IMG/VR virus record: IMGVR_UViG_3300008216_000009
Coordinates: 1-64,000 of that record
Length of the DNA: 64,000 bases
Strand: one strand, 5' to 3'
From: a virus
Of this stretch, positions 18,164-25,624 are shown piece by piece. The first letter of the stretch is position 1, and the number at the start of each line of letters is the position of its first letter. The position numbers and the translations under genes were made by a program. Below the pieces are notes generated by a model, which worked only from the letters and a program-made list of their open reading frames with translations, was not told the DNA's origin and made no database searches.

Positions 18164-18436
18164 TTAGGCATTGATAACCTTCTGGTATTCTCCGTATTTA
18201 TTGAAGTGTCCGATGTGCCAGTACCGATGCCTCTGACAGAAGTAGGCATTCATACTGGCAAACAATATTCTGTGGTTGTATTCTGCTGCAGCTTGGACAG
18301 CCTCTTCTTCAGACTCATAGAGGCCAGTCTTCTTGCAGGATCGTTTCCCTGTGTAGAACCTTTCTGTCTTCTCTGCCCTTCTGGTCTTTTTTTCTCTAGT
18401 CGCACTTCTTTTAGACCACTTGGCAGTCCTCTTCAT
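18164..18436 (-). CDS. Basic phage protein of the WHIGH-type
   Basis: 90 aa. Very basic N-terminus (KRTAKWSKRSATREKKTRR), then YESEEEAVQAAAEYNHR and CQRHRYWHIGHFNK. The last segment resembles SCKIHDGWHVGHPK in 26161-26382 and a general small phage family. Possible nucleic-acid binding. ATGA overlap with 18433-18897. Confidence 0.78.
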   Translation of the reverse strand: MKRTAKWSKRSATREKKTRRAEKTERFYTGKRSCKKTGLYESEEEAVQAAAEYNHRILFASMNAYFCQRHRYWHIGHFNKYGEYQKVINA

Positions 18437-18897
18437 GACCCCATTTCAGAGGCCATTCTCCTCATCTCCTCTTTCAAAGTCTGTTGCCTAGCTTTAGCAC
18501 TACTGCCGTAGTCTTGGAATTCCATATCCAGATCCTTCTTCGTATTGTTAAGCTCCCTCTTCATCTCCTCTAACGTCTTATTCAGAGTCTTAAATATTTC
18601 TTGATTGGTAGCAAACAGTTTCTCGTATTCACTGATAGATGCTGCTTGCAGATCCTCTTTAGCCTTAGTACGTGCCTGGAGCCTCTGGCTCTCATATTTC
18701 TGAGTGTCGTATTCTGCCCTACTGGCTGTATCCTTCAGAACCCCATAGGCTTCGTATACTTCTTTAATCCTGATGACAGCATCTGGCGAATCATTTCGGT
18801 CTGGATGATACTTCAGAGCCATCTTACGAAATGCCCGTCTTATCTCTTCTGGAGATGCAGTAGGCTCCACCTCTAAAGTTTTATAGTGATCATTCAT
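18433..18897 (-). CDS. J-domain (DnaJ-like) co-chaperone
   Basis: 154 aa. N-terminal J-domain (4-65) with the invariant HPD at 31-33 that stimulates host Hsp70 (DnaK) ATPase; residues 75-154 form a charged coiled coil instead of the G/F and zinc domains of full DnaJ. Such proteins recruit DnaK to specific clients; here the coiled coil may select a phage or host complex (inference). Coupled by overlaps to neighbours on both sides. Confidence 0.92.
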   Translation of the reverse strand: MNDHYKTLEVEPTASPEEIRRAFRKMALKYHPDRNDSPDAVIRIKEVYEAYGVLKDTASRAEYDTQKYESQRLQARTKAKEDLQAASISEYEKLFATNQEIFKTLNKTLEEMKRELNNTKKDLDMEFQDYGSSAKARQQTLKEEMRRMASEMGS

Positions 18898-19372
18898 TTG
18901 ATTTCTCTGTTCTTGACTTGAGTTCGTCTTGTAGCAAGAATAAACTTATTGCCAGATTGGCCTGTTTCATCCTTACAATAATCCTGTCTTCAGGTTCGGG
19001 GGTATTATCAACTTCGAAAGGAACTGGAAATTCCTCTGTCATTTTATTCAGGTCTTCTATCTGTGCTGCTATGGTGTCCGCAAGGCTATCCGTTGTAAAA
19101 GTAGCTATCTCTCGGCTAATGCTCATCACTTTATTCATATCCCATCCACTCTTGAGTAGCAGATTGGTTAGTAGTTGTCTCCGTTTTTTGCCATATAATT
19201 CAGACACTTCAAGGTCAAAATTATCCAGACACTCCTCACACAGTATGGATGGTAGTGTTGATTCTAAATTCCGAGGAACCTTAAAATCTAAACACGGTTT
19301 GAAGTCAAGACACACTTCACAGATCGTAATGACTTCGTCGTGTCCGGGTTGGGGCAGGATGTCACTACACAT
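18890..19372 (-). CDS. Zinc-ribbon phage protein, function unknown
   Basis: 160 aa. CEVC (18-21) and CEEC (45-48) form a zinc ribbon; the remainder is helical with an acidic linker (about 115-130). It sits between the J-domain gene and 19365-19598 with 8-nt overlaps, so it may act with the J-protein. Confidence 0.78.
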   Translation of the reverse strand: MCSDILPQPGHDEVITICEVCLDFKPCLDFKVPRNLESTLPSILCEECLDNFDLEVSELYGKKRRQLLTNLLLKSGWDMNKVMSISREIATFTTDSLADTIAAQIEDLNKMTEEFPVPFEVDNTPEPEDRIIVRMKQANLAISLFLLQDELKSRTEKSNE

Positions 19373-19598
19373 CTAAAAATATACTCTCCGTGCGAAGAAT
19401 ACCCCGCTTTAAAAATATCCTCTCCGTTCTTCCATCCTGTATCTCCTCCACATAAAGCGACCTCTCCACAGAATTGCTACTGATTTCTTGTAAGGCATTG
19501 AACCTCTCTTGTCCCGCTTCAGTAGCCTCCTCATAACTGTCTGCTTCGACCACGTCGCTCCAGTCCGCCACAATCCTAACTTCGTACCGTTTTACCAT
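19365..19598 (-). CDS. Small phage protein, function unknown
   Basis: 77 aa. The beginning (VKRYEVRIVADWSDVVEADSYEEA) is the beta-alpha start seen in many tiny phage proteins. GAGGAGGAG precedes the ATG. First gene of the J-domain cassette. Confidence 0.76.
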   Translation of the reverse strand: MVKRYEVRIVADWSDVVEADSYEEATEAGQERFNALQEISSNSVERSLYVEEIQDGRTERIFLKRGILRTESIFLDV

Positions 19599-19630
19599 AT
19601 CGTCTCCTCCTCGCTTGATTCCCTGTAGTC

Positions 19631-19659
19631 ATACTACATTAATCTACTACACTTGTCAA
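19631..19659 (-). promoter_or_regulatory. Sigma70-type promoter
   Basis: -35 TTGACA (19654-19659), 17-bp spacer, -10 TAGTAT (19631-19636). Confidence 0.8.
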
Positions 19660-19678
19660 GCACTCCCATACTTCATTT

Positions 19679-19906
19679 CTATTCTATGAATTCCTCAAGT
19701 TTTGTATAGCATTCCTCGCATTGGTATACATGACTGCTGTCTGTGGGCACCTCGTCGTGTTTGACTAGTAGCTCTGTGTTCTTCCAGTCAGTGTTGGTGT
19801 AGCAGGAGCGTGTCTCGTTGGGGAGTCCGTCTTCGTTACCTTTGAGTACCCATTCCAATAGTCTGTCCATCTGTGCTGTCGTCCAACCCCCTCTTGACCA
19901 GTTCAT
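19679..19906 (-). CDS. Small phage protein with CEEC motif
   Basis: 75 aa; TTAQMDRLLEWVLKG near the N-terminus is a helix, and CEEC near residues 63-66 with Cys35 may bind zinc. GAGGAG precedes the ATG. No canonical -35 is seen upstream (only TATATA/TATAGT near 19935). Confidence 0.74.
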   Translation of the reverse strand: MNWSRGGWTTAQMDRLLEWVLKGNEDGLPNETRSCYTNTDWKNTELLVKHDEVPTDSSHVYQCEECYTKLEEFIE

Positions 19907-19982
19907 TGTTTATCTCCTCGTTTTAGATGCTTACTATATATACGTACTGACCAGGAGATTCGTTACAGGATAAAAACACAAT

Positions 19983-20020
19983 AAAAAAACACAACGCCCG
20001 TCACGGGGACGGACGCTGTG
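19983..20020 (-). terminator. Intrinsic terminator
   Basis: 13-bp stem CACAGCGTCCGTC/GACGGGCGTTGTG with a T-run of seven on the minus strand. Confidence 0.92.
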
Positions 20021-20065
20021 CAAGAAAAGGAGACATCCACTGTCAGGCTAATAACAGTAGAGTCT
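19983..20065 (-). ncRNA. Candidate small RNA with pyrimidine tract
   Basis: A promoter (20072-20100) and terminator bracket about 83 nt without an open frame. The RNA would have a 5' hairpin (ACTGT/ACAGT), a single-stranded GTCTCCTTTTCTTG tract and the terminator hairpin. The tract is complementary to AAGAAAAGGAGA-type ribosome-binding sites of this phage. Confidence 0.65.
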
Positions 20066-20071
20066 ACTCGT

Positions 20072-20100
20072 AGTATACCGTTCCTACTTCAATTAGTCAA
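20072..20100 (-). promoter_or_regulatory. Sigma70-type promoter of the small RNA
   Basis: -35 TTGACT (20095-20100), 17-bp spacer, -10 TATACT (20072-20077). The -35 overlaps the stop codon of 20097-20315. Confidence 0.83.
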
Positions 20101-20315
20101 TCCCCTTCATCATCCTTTTTGGCACTCTTGGCTAGCCATCCAGCAATGGCTCCCAGTACCCCGGCTATAGCCAATTTGACTAGGTTTATCACACTGTAGG
20201 ACATTGGTCGGTTATTCACCTGTGACTGTATGATGTCCTGTGCTACCACGATAGCTAACAGCCCCAACAGGGCTATCACCATAAGGATGAAAAATGAATG
20301 GATCCCTTTAAACAT
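20097..20315 (-). CDS. Small two-span membrane protein
   Basis: 72 aa with hydrophobic segments at about 6-26 and 43-61 and a charged KSAKKDDEGD tail. Size and layout fit a small holin or another phage membrane protein, but no lysin gene is adjacent. Overlaps 20308-20655. Confidence 0.75.
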   Translation of the reverse strand: MFKGIHSFFILMVIALLGLLAIVVAQDIIQSQVNNRPMSYSVINLVKLAIAGVLGAIAGWLAKSAKKDDEGD

Positions 20316-20655
20316 ACACCGCCCCAGAGGTGCCTACATTTTTTATGCCTTCCCAACAGACCCGGCAGTACACCTCACTGCCCTCTCTGGGGGTGAATGG
20401 TACTACAGTCGCCCTATAACAGTGATGGCACTCCACCTGACTGGTGGGAGATGGGCTACTGTGGGACTGCCTAGACCCCTCCTGGGTGGACTGTGCTTTA
20501 CGCTCTGCCCTGCAGGGTGGGCACCTCTTGGGCAGATCCAGCCCTCGTTGTGCAAAGAAGTCCTGCTCCCCTTCTCGAAGACTAAATACATCACCACACA
20601 TCATGCATGTAATGCTGCTACTATCCCTCATGCTGCTATGCTCGTCTATCATCAT
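20308..20655 (-). CDS. Double zinc-ribbon protein
   Basis: 115 aa. First ribbon: CMMCGDVF then LREGEQDFFAQRGL and CPPCRAERK, matching the probable zinc-ribbon (zf-trcl) pattern. Second ribbon: CHHC and CRVC. A Ser/Thr/Gln-rich linker separates them. Such modules are typical of regulators or nucleic-acid adaptors; target unknown. Confidence 0.82.
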   Translation of the reverse strand: MMIDEHSSMRDSSSITCMMCGDVFSLREGEQDFFAQRGLDLPKRCPPCRAERKAQSTQEGSRQSHSSPSPTSQVECHHCYRATVVPFTPREGSEVYCRVCWEGIKNVGTSGAVYV

Positions 20656-20664
20656 TGTGTTCTA

Positions 20665-21093
20665 CTACCTCCAGTAGTAATCCCCGTCTGCGTCACACAC
20701 CATAGAGTAGGTGTGGTTGGACGGACACTCGACAAACATTTCCCGCTCACTGAGCGAACGATTGATCTCCCGTTTTGGTTGTGCCCAGGTACGTGACTTA
20801 GTCACTCCCCCACACCATGGGCACTTCATGATCAAGGCTGGCATGGGGCTGCTACGATCAGCAAAGGCCAGCATGTAGCGCACCGTTAGGTGTCGCAGCC
20901 CATTGACCTCATCGTGTCTGCCCCTAGCCCTGTACCTGGCTGTGTGCGTGGTACGGGTCTTGCTGCCCTGTGTGGTGTGGGTAGGCGGTACATCCACATG
21001 CTCCCCGCACACGGGGCAATACATCCCCTCGTCATCGTAGCTTGGTGCGACCATGAGTGACCCACACCTGGGACACCTATCGGCTATGCCCAT
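20665..21093 (-). CDS. Multi-zinc-ribbon protein
   Basis: 142 aa. CPRC (7-10) and CPVC (26-29) form an N-terminal ribbon; CPWC (91-94) and later Cys residues form a second. The middle is Arg/Thr/His-rich. The gene has GC-rich composition unlike the AT-rich genes beyond 22 kb. Confidence 0.8.
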   Translation of the reverse strand: MGIADRCPRCGSLMVAPSYDDEGMYCPVCGEHVDVPPTHTTQGSKTRTTHTARYRARGRHDEVNGLRHLTVRYMLAFADRSSPMPALIMKCPWCGGVTKSRTWAQPKREINRSLSEREMFVECPSNHTYSMVCDADGDYYWR

Positions 21094-21559
21094 GGCTTGT
21101 TACCGTGACATGGGGTGTAGGGTGGGCTACCCCCGGGGCGTGTGGGGCTGGCCTACCGCCCCCTATAGGCACCCTAGGGGTGATGGCCCCTGGGCTATGT
21201 GATGGTGTGGTTGATGCTATGGATCCATTGATACACCCCCCTACCCCCCTGGTGTGTGGGGTAGCGATTGATAGTGCATGGATGCCCCCTATGGGGGCAC
21301 GGTCTATACTCATTCTGTATTGCACCCCCCTACCCCCCCCAAGGGGCACCCCACTAGTGTTAGTGGGTGATGTGTATGTGATGATGTGATCATTGGACCA
21401 CACCCCTTGGATGTATTGTGTAATGATTGATGGTGTATTGATGCGATGTAGCCCCACTGTGGGTGTAGGGGCATTTAACCCTACTGTCCCCTCCCCTACC
21501 CACCATGTGAGGCTAGGCACCCCTCTATGGGGCTTAGTGGGGTCAATGTGACCATCCAT
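21077..21559 (-). CDS. Doubtful open frame of biased composition
   Basis: 160 codons, rich in Gly, Pro, Thr, His and Ile with very few Lys, Glu or Asp. No ribosome-binding site, and it overlaps 20665-21093 by 17 nt. A rightward frame (21057-21389) is also open. The biased sequence itself lacks stop codons, so this is probably not a gene. Confidence 0.15.
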   Translation of the reverse strand: MDGHIDPTKPHRGVPSLTWWVGEGTVGLNAPTPTVGLHRINTPSIITQYIQGVWSNDHIITYTSPTNTSGVPLGGGRGVQYRMSIDRAPIGGIHALSIATPHTRGVGGCINGSIASTTPSHSPGAITPRVPIGGGRPAPHAPGVAHPTPHVTVTSHGHSR

Positions 21560-22063
21560 GCCGTACCATCCATTGGATCCTCACCCATTTCTCAAGATAC
21601 TCAATATCGAAATTCTGATTAGAGCCTATGGCCCCTGGGGGGCCAAAAACACCCCCACCACCATCATTGAGAAATGAGAGAGAATCACCCCACTCTCACT
21701 CATTTCGCATGGCCTACCCTGCCAGAGCCAACCCTGCAGCATCAGCACCCCTATAAGAACTGGGGGTATTATTTTTTTTAAAGGAAAAGTTTAATTTAGG
21801 CATGGGACTCCTACGGGTATCCCATACGGGGGTATTTGAAAAAAAATTTGGAATATATATCTACACCAACATTATTTTATGACGAGTCAGATAATTTATA
21901 TTTCAGTATGAGCATTGAAAAAAATCTGGGATACTTAAAGCCTCACATTTATTTTATAACAAGTTAGATAAGACTATATGCCTTTTGTGACAGAGACATG
22001 TACAGGAAGGGTTGCTGCAGTCTTTATGGTTGTTATAGGTGCAGATTAAAGTTATAGCCATTT
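21094..22063. other. Long region without a convincing gene
   Basis: About 970 nt. The left part (to about 21560) has many CCCC/GGGG runs, TGATG words and almost no A-runs; a G-rich tract with five G-runs lies at 21112-21147. From about 21760 it becomes AT-rich, with an ATGGGA/TCCCAT hairpin and the diverged tandem repeat below. Candidate origin, packaging or control region. Confidence 0.6.
21836..21978. repeat. Diverged tandem repeat of about 78-79 bp
   Basis: Two units starting at 21836 and 21915, each TTGAAAAAAA followed about 35 bp later by a TTATTTTATGACGAGTCAGATAA-like block (second copy TTATTTTATAACAAGTTAGATAA, differing at three positions). AT-rich; no gene. Confidence 0.6.
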
Positions 22064-22285
22064 TTACAGGTCGAATTTAGACTGTATATCCTTATATTTA
22101 AAATTTGTTTCTTCTATGGCCTTTTCTTTGATTGGAATCTCACTAATTTGAGCGATAGCCTCTTTGAGGGTTATGTGTTCGGATTTAAAATCTTCTAAAA
22201 TTCTATGTAAGGAATAAGGGGGTTTGAAGAAGTGGCCTTGAAATCCAAAATTGCTCTCACTTTGGAATTTCCTGGTCTTCTCCAT
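22064..22285 (-). CDS. Small phage protein, function unknown
   Basis: 73 aa, Phe-rich at the N-terminus, then charged helix. It abuts 22286-22543. Last gene of the AT-rich leftward block (22.06-28.9 kb). No family recognised. Confidence 0.68.
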   Translation of the reverse strand: MEKTRKFQSESNFGFQGHFFKPPYSLHRILEDFKSEHITLKEAIAQISEIPIKEKAIEETNFKYKDIQSKFDL

Positions 22286-22543
22286 TTATAGCCCCTCCCT
22301 ACTGTGTGGTTTTCTGTACCTTATCATCTCTTCGGGAAGACCGTCCAACTTCTTCACAGTGGGTTTTTCATCGTCCTTTAAGATACAGACAAGATGATCA
22401 ACCATATGAGCAAGAGTTAACTGGGAAGCAACTAGATGTGTGGTCTCGACATGAGATTTTAACGTCTTGTCCTGCTCAAGCAATGCTCTATACTGCTTGA
22501 ACATCTGAAAGACCTTATCGTTACTTTGGATGAAACTAGTCAT
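22286..22543 (-). CDS. Small helical phage protein
   Basis: 85 aa, predicted helical with LTLAHMVDHLVCILKDD near 42-58. No domain recognised. About 120 nt of non-coding DNA with a GGCTCTA/TAGAGCC hairpin (22591-22613) lies upstream. Confidence 0.68.
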   Translation of the reverse strand: MTSFIQSNDKVFQMFKQYRALLEQDKTLKSHVETTHLVASQLTLAHMVDHLVCILKDDEKPTVKKLDGLPEEMIRYRKPHSREGL

Positions 22544-22664
22544 AGTTTTACCATTTAGCTACAAAATATCGAGTTTTTACCCCCATTTTAAGCTTAATAG
22601 GCTCTAGGATCCCCTTAGAGCCGTTTTACTGGGGTAAGTGATACCTAAGTATACCTCAACCATT

Positions 22665-23249
22665 TTAAAGGACATGTTTTTCTGACTCAGTGAAGGGTGG
22701 AAACCCGTGAATGTCGATTCCGGCCCTTCGTCGCATAAATTCGATCTCTTTTTCCAGAAATCTCTGTGCTTCCGATAATTCAATGGTCGAGTCCGGGTCT
22801 CCCCAATGCTCTCTCCACTCTTCAGCCCTCTTTTTGCGGGTTTCGGTTATCTCTTCACTGACCCAGATTTCTGGGGGACCTTTGTCTGAGGATGTGAGGC
22901 TCTGTCTGGAACGTCTGATACTTTCTGGAGAAGTTGCCCTGGACATGAACCAGATTACCCATGCGCCCGGATCTCCCGTACTCAAAACTTTTTCCAGCCC
23001 GTCTTCTTTCCACATCAAAAATATGAGCAAGAGATCGTCTTCCACAACCATATGATTTAGTTTTTCTAAATTGCGTATCCTGTTACGGACATCAAATCTT
23101 TTTCTCCGGGTTGTAGGCTTGGCAGTTTTTGATTTTTTTGGTTCTGGTTCTGGTTGATCGGGATTATCGAATAATCCGAGTTGGCCTACAGCCAGTTTAA
23201 ATCCCTGTTTTCTTTGAGTGTTAAATGTTTTTTTCTGTTGAGTTGACAT
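22665..23249 (-). CDS. Uncharacterised basic phage protein
   Basis: 194 aa. Low-complexity basic N-terminus (QPEPEPKKSKTAKPTTRRKR near 32-51) followed by a helical, charged body. Its start overlaps the SET-domain gene by 29 nt, so the two are co-expressed; it could be a partner or substrate (inference). Confidence 0.75.
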   Translation of the reverse strand: MSTQQKKTFNTQRKQGFKLAVGQLGLFDNPDQPEPEPKKSKTAKPTTRRKRFDVRNRIRNLEKLNHMVVEDDLLLIFLMWKEDGLEKVLSTGDPGAWVIWFMSRATSPESIRRSRQSLTSSDKGPPEIWVSEEITETRKKRAEEWREHWGDPDSTIELSEAQRFLEKEIEFMRRRAGIDIHGFPPFTESEKHVL

Positions 23250-23580
23250 TTTTTAAGGGACTCCTGTGGAACTCTGGAGGATAAAGTGTGTACCTACAGG
23301 TCAATTCAGTACCTTTAGGAATTTTTTTGATGGTTCTTAGTACCTTGGTTGCTATGAAATTCGATCCCGTAAAACTATCTGTAATAAAGCAGTTCGGATC
23401 TTCGCTGTGATTATAAAACCCCCCTAGCGGAGTTCGAATCCAGGATTGTGGGAATCCTTCATTGAACACATGAGAGATACCCAGATATGTATCCATTGGT
23501 ATGTCTTGAGTGGCAAATAATCCATTTCCGTGAATGGGTGAGGATTGTATAGTCAGGTATTCTGGTAATGGCCTGTACAT
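23221..23580 (-). CDS. SET-domain protein (lysine methyltransferase-like)
   Basis: 119 aa, essentially one SET domain. HGNGLFA (17-23) is the SAM-side start, NHSEDPNC (57-64) the conserved NHS-x-x-PNC core, and KGTELTCRYTLY (89-100) the catalytic-Tyr end. SET proteins methylate lysines with SAM. Short stand-alone SET proteins are known from algal viruses (vSET) and some bacteria and phages. Target unknown; a host nucleoid protein or the overlapping basic gene product are possibilities (inference). Confidence 0.85.
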   Translation of the reverse strand: MYRPLPEYLTIQSSPIHGNGLFATQDIPMDTYLGISHVFNEGFPQSWIRTPLGGFYNHSEDPNCFITDSFTGSNFIATKVLRTIKKIPKGTELTCRYTLYPPEFHRSPLKNVNSTEKNI

Positions 23581-23586
23581 GGCGAG

Positions 23587-23877
23587 TTAGGCGGGGATAG
23601 AACACTTCTGGCAGTATGTTCTCCCCTCGTTTGAAATGCGTAACATGCGATCAGAAACAGGTTCTTCGCATTCGTAGCACCTAACCCCAAACGGACTTAA
23701 CAGATTTGTTTTAAAAGCAGCTATAATCTCAGTACATTCCCCACAACTATGTGTAGAAAGATGGGCTATTGCCTCTTCCATGAGTTTTCCTAGATTTCTT
23801 GGTTTTGGCTGATAGTTAATTTTTCTTCCCTTTCCACGAGTGCCTCGTTTTTGAATATATGTATAGTATTTATTCAC
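23587..23877 (-). CDS. Zinc-finger phage protein
   Basis: 96 aa. Basic N-terminus, then CGEC (45-48), CYEC (67-70) and CQKC (89-92), compatible with two zinc sites; the last part resembles the DksA/TraR-type CxxC...CxxC finger. Could bind host RNA polymerase, but only by analogy. Confidence 0.75.
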   Translation of the reverse strand: MNKYYTYIQKRGTRGKGRKINYQPKPRNLGKLMEEAIAHLSTHSCGECTEIIAAFKTNLLSPFGVRCYECEEPVSDRMLRISNEGRTYCQKCSIPA

Positions 23878-23909
23878 TTTATGGGGAACTTCTATTATTC
23901 TTAGGCTCC

Positions 23910-24356
23910 CTAAGTAGACAAGATTTCAATTTTAATTTTTGCAAGTGCGAACAGGGGCAAAGTATTTTGGGAGTATTGAGAAATTGAGACTACTCTTTTC
24001 ACATTTGAATTGCATATGAGTCGTGTGCATGCAATGCAAGGAGTAGTTGTCGTGTACATCGTGAGCGAATGATCGTCGCTGCGACATTGGAGAAAAGCGT
24101 TGCTTTCTGCATGGATCGCATTGCATTTGTCTAGCCCCTCCCCCGATGGATAGTTGGCCCCCTCGCAAGGTTGGTCGATACAGTGTACAAAACCTTTTGC
24201 TACGCCATTGAATCCAGTAGCGACTATGTGGTCATTCGAATCGACTAGGACACAACCTACTTGTCTTCGTGCACAGGTTCCACGTTCTGATACAACCGTT
24301 GCAATTTTTAGAAAATATTCATCTTTGCTGAGTCTCACATTTATAGCCCTAACCAT
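23910..24356 (-). CDS. dCMP deaminase
   Basis: 148 aa. Converts dCMP to dUMP for dTTP synthesis. The zinc site HAE (82-84) with PCIAC (Cys107, Cys110) and the upstream GFNG and CEGANYPSGEG segments fit the phage dCMP/CMP deaminase family. Length is normal. With MazG at 26384-26749 it suggests nucleotide-pool remodelling during replication. Confidence 0.93.
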   Translation of the reverse strand: MVRAINVRLSKDEYFLKIATVVSERGTCARRQVGCVLVDSNDHIVATGFNGVAKGFVHCIDQPCEGANYPSGEGLDKCNAIHAESNAFLQCRSDDHSLTMYTTTTPCIACTRLICNSNVKRVVSISQYSQNTLPLFALAKIKIEILST

Positions 24357-24574
24357 TCCGTGTTTCGCTGAGCTATAAAAACTGTGGCTTCTACATCAGG
24401 ATTTAAACTTTCATCCTTGTGTAGAGACCAAAGTACCTGGGTAACGATATAATTTTCTTCCATATCAGGAAAATTGGTTATACGTACAACATCTCCTATT
24501 CGTGGTACATCGGAATGACGTACCACTGTTTGATCCTCTCCAGAGGAGTCTTTGTACATATATATAACTTTCAT
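24341..24574 (-). CDS. Small phage protein, function unknown
   Basis: 77 aa, beta-rich (GDVVRITNFPDMEENYIVTQV), possibly an SH3-like barrel. Overlaps the dCMP deaminase gene by 16 nt. Confidence 0.72.
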   Translation of the reverse strand: MKVIYMYKDSSGEDQTVVRHSDVPRIGDVVRITNFPDMEENYIVTQVLWSLHKDESLNPDVEATVFIAQRNTEWLGL

Positions 24575-24585
24575 CTTCTATGTAT

Positions 24586-24819
24586 TTAATTTCCCAAGTT
24601 TGATCGTTGTCTTTTCATAGACTCTATTTGATCTTCAGTTCGTTTGACACGTAATTCTATTTTTTTGATCGCATCATCGTGTCGAGATTTGTTGCGCTCC
24701 AAAGTTTGTTTCATGCCGTCTATCTGTACACGTCCACGTTGAACTTGATATTCTGCTCTTCGTATTCGTGAATTCAAACCCTGAAGTCGTCGTTGTTGTA
24801 AATACTCTTCTCTTCTCAT
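24586..24819 (-). CDS. Coiled-coil protein
   Basis: 77 aa, almost wholly charged heptad-like helix (RRAEYQVQRGRVQIDGMKQT and on). Its ATG overlaps the stop of 24816-25235. Probably forms a dimer; function unknown. Confidence 0.74.
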   Translation of the reverse strand: MRREEYLQQRRLQGLNSRIRRAEYQVQRGRVQIDGMKQTLERNKSRHDDAIKKIELRVKRTEDQIESMKRQRSNLGN

Positions 24820-25235
24820 AAAGTCTCTCCTCCCACTGCGGTAAATTTTTTAATCCAACTTCGTAGAGTAGTTTCTGGAAGCTTGTAGTGCTTACGCACA
24901 ACGGCACGTCCTTCGGATAGTGCCTGTTTAACAACCCTGATCTTGAATTCTGTTGTGTACGTATGTGGAAATTTATGTTCTTTTATTTTTTCGGGTGGAG
25001 CCTTGTGTTTCTTTATTATTTTCATGGGAGTGTGATTAAGAAGAAATTGTTTGACTTTGAGGCGTGTGCCGTCAATCGGTAGGAAACGAGTGCTGGCAGA
25101 GTTGTCTCTATCAAAAGCAATAGTGACCATTACATCAGTAAGTGTGGGTTTGCATTTGGTAACAAGCCCTTCGCCAAAGGTAGTATGGCGAATTCTATCT
25201 CCGATATTGATATTCTTTACTCTTAGCTCATTCAT
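24816..25235 (-). CDS. UvrD-tail-like domain plus transposase-type HTH
   Basis: 139 aa from ATG 25235 (MNELRVKNINIGDRIRH), overlapping the upstream stop as ATGA. Residues 9-55 (GDRIRHTTFGEGLVTKC...VTIAFD) look like the small barrel at the end of UvrD/PcrA helicases, a module that binds RNA polymerase or nucleic acid. Residues 93-135 (YTTEFKIRVVKQALSEGRAV, then YKLPETTLRSWIKKF) form a helix-turn-helix of the IS3 OrfA/Psq type. The same HTH ends 25232-25624. Likely DNA-binding regulator. Confidence 0.78.
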   Translation of the reverse strand: MNELRVKNINIGDRIRHTTFGEGLVTKCKPTLTDVMVTIAFDRDNSASTRFLPIDGTRLKVKQFLLNHTPMKIIKKHKAPPEKIKEHKFPHTYTTEFKIRVVKQALSEGRAVVRKHYKLPETTLRSWIKKFTAVGGETL

Positions 25236-25624
25236 GAATAGAGTTTTACCCAACTGCGTAGTGTGGTTTCAGGAATTTTGTATTTCTTCCTAACTTCGGT
25301 GCGTCCGTAAATACTAACTTCTTGAACTACCTTCATTTTAAATTCTGTTTTGTATTTTGATCCATTTGATGGAGATAATTCTGGTTCCCTTTGTGAAAGA
25401 AATTCTTCTTTTGTTACGATTTCGTTTTTTTTGTCTCTACCCTTTTTAGGTGGACCAGTCCATGAAGTTTCAGGCATTGAATTTTTAAATGCATCTATTT
25501 CTTTACATTTATTACAAGTGCCTAGGCTCCATGGGCCATTCGGGGGTTCAATGATCCAGTGGTGCGAACACGGTTTATTTGTAGTTGTCACTATCCTGTT
25601 GTGACCCTCCTTTGTCCTCAACAT
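25232..25624 (-). CDS. Zinc ribbon plus transposase-type HTH protein
   Basis: 130 aa. N-terminal CSHHWIIEPPNGPWSLGTC-x2-C zinc ribbon (about 19-41), a Lys/Glu linker, and a C-terminal HTH (YKTEFKMKVVQEVSIYGRTE, then YKIPETTLRSWVKLY) nearly the same as in 24816-25235. A GTG at 25591 is an alternative start that would shorten the overlap with 25575-25955. Probable DNA-binding regulator. Confidence 0.78.
   Translation of the reverse strand: MLRTKEGHNRIVTTTNKPCSHHWIIEPPNGPWSLGTCNKCKEIDAFKNSMPETSWTGPPKKGRDKKNEIVTKEEFLSQREPELSPSNGSKYKTEFKMKVVQEVSIYGRTEVRKKYKIPETTLRSWVKLYS

Noticed and set aside
21057-21389. Rightward 110-codon open frame
   Set aside because: Lies opposite another open frame in a biased region, has no ribosome-binding site, and partly overlaps a well-supported zinc-ribbon gene.
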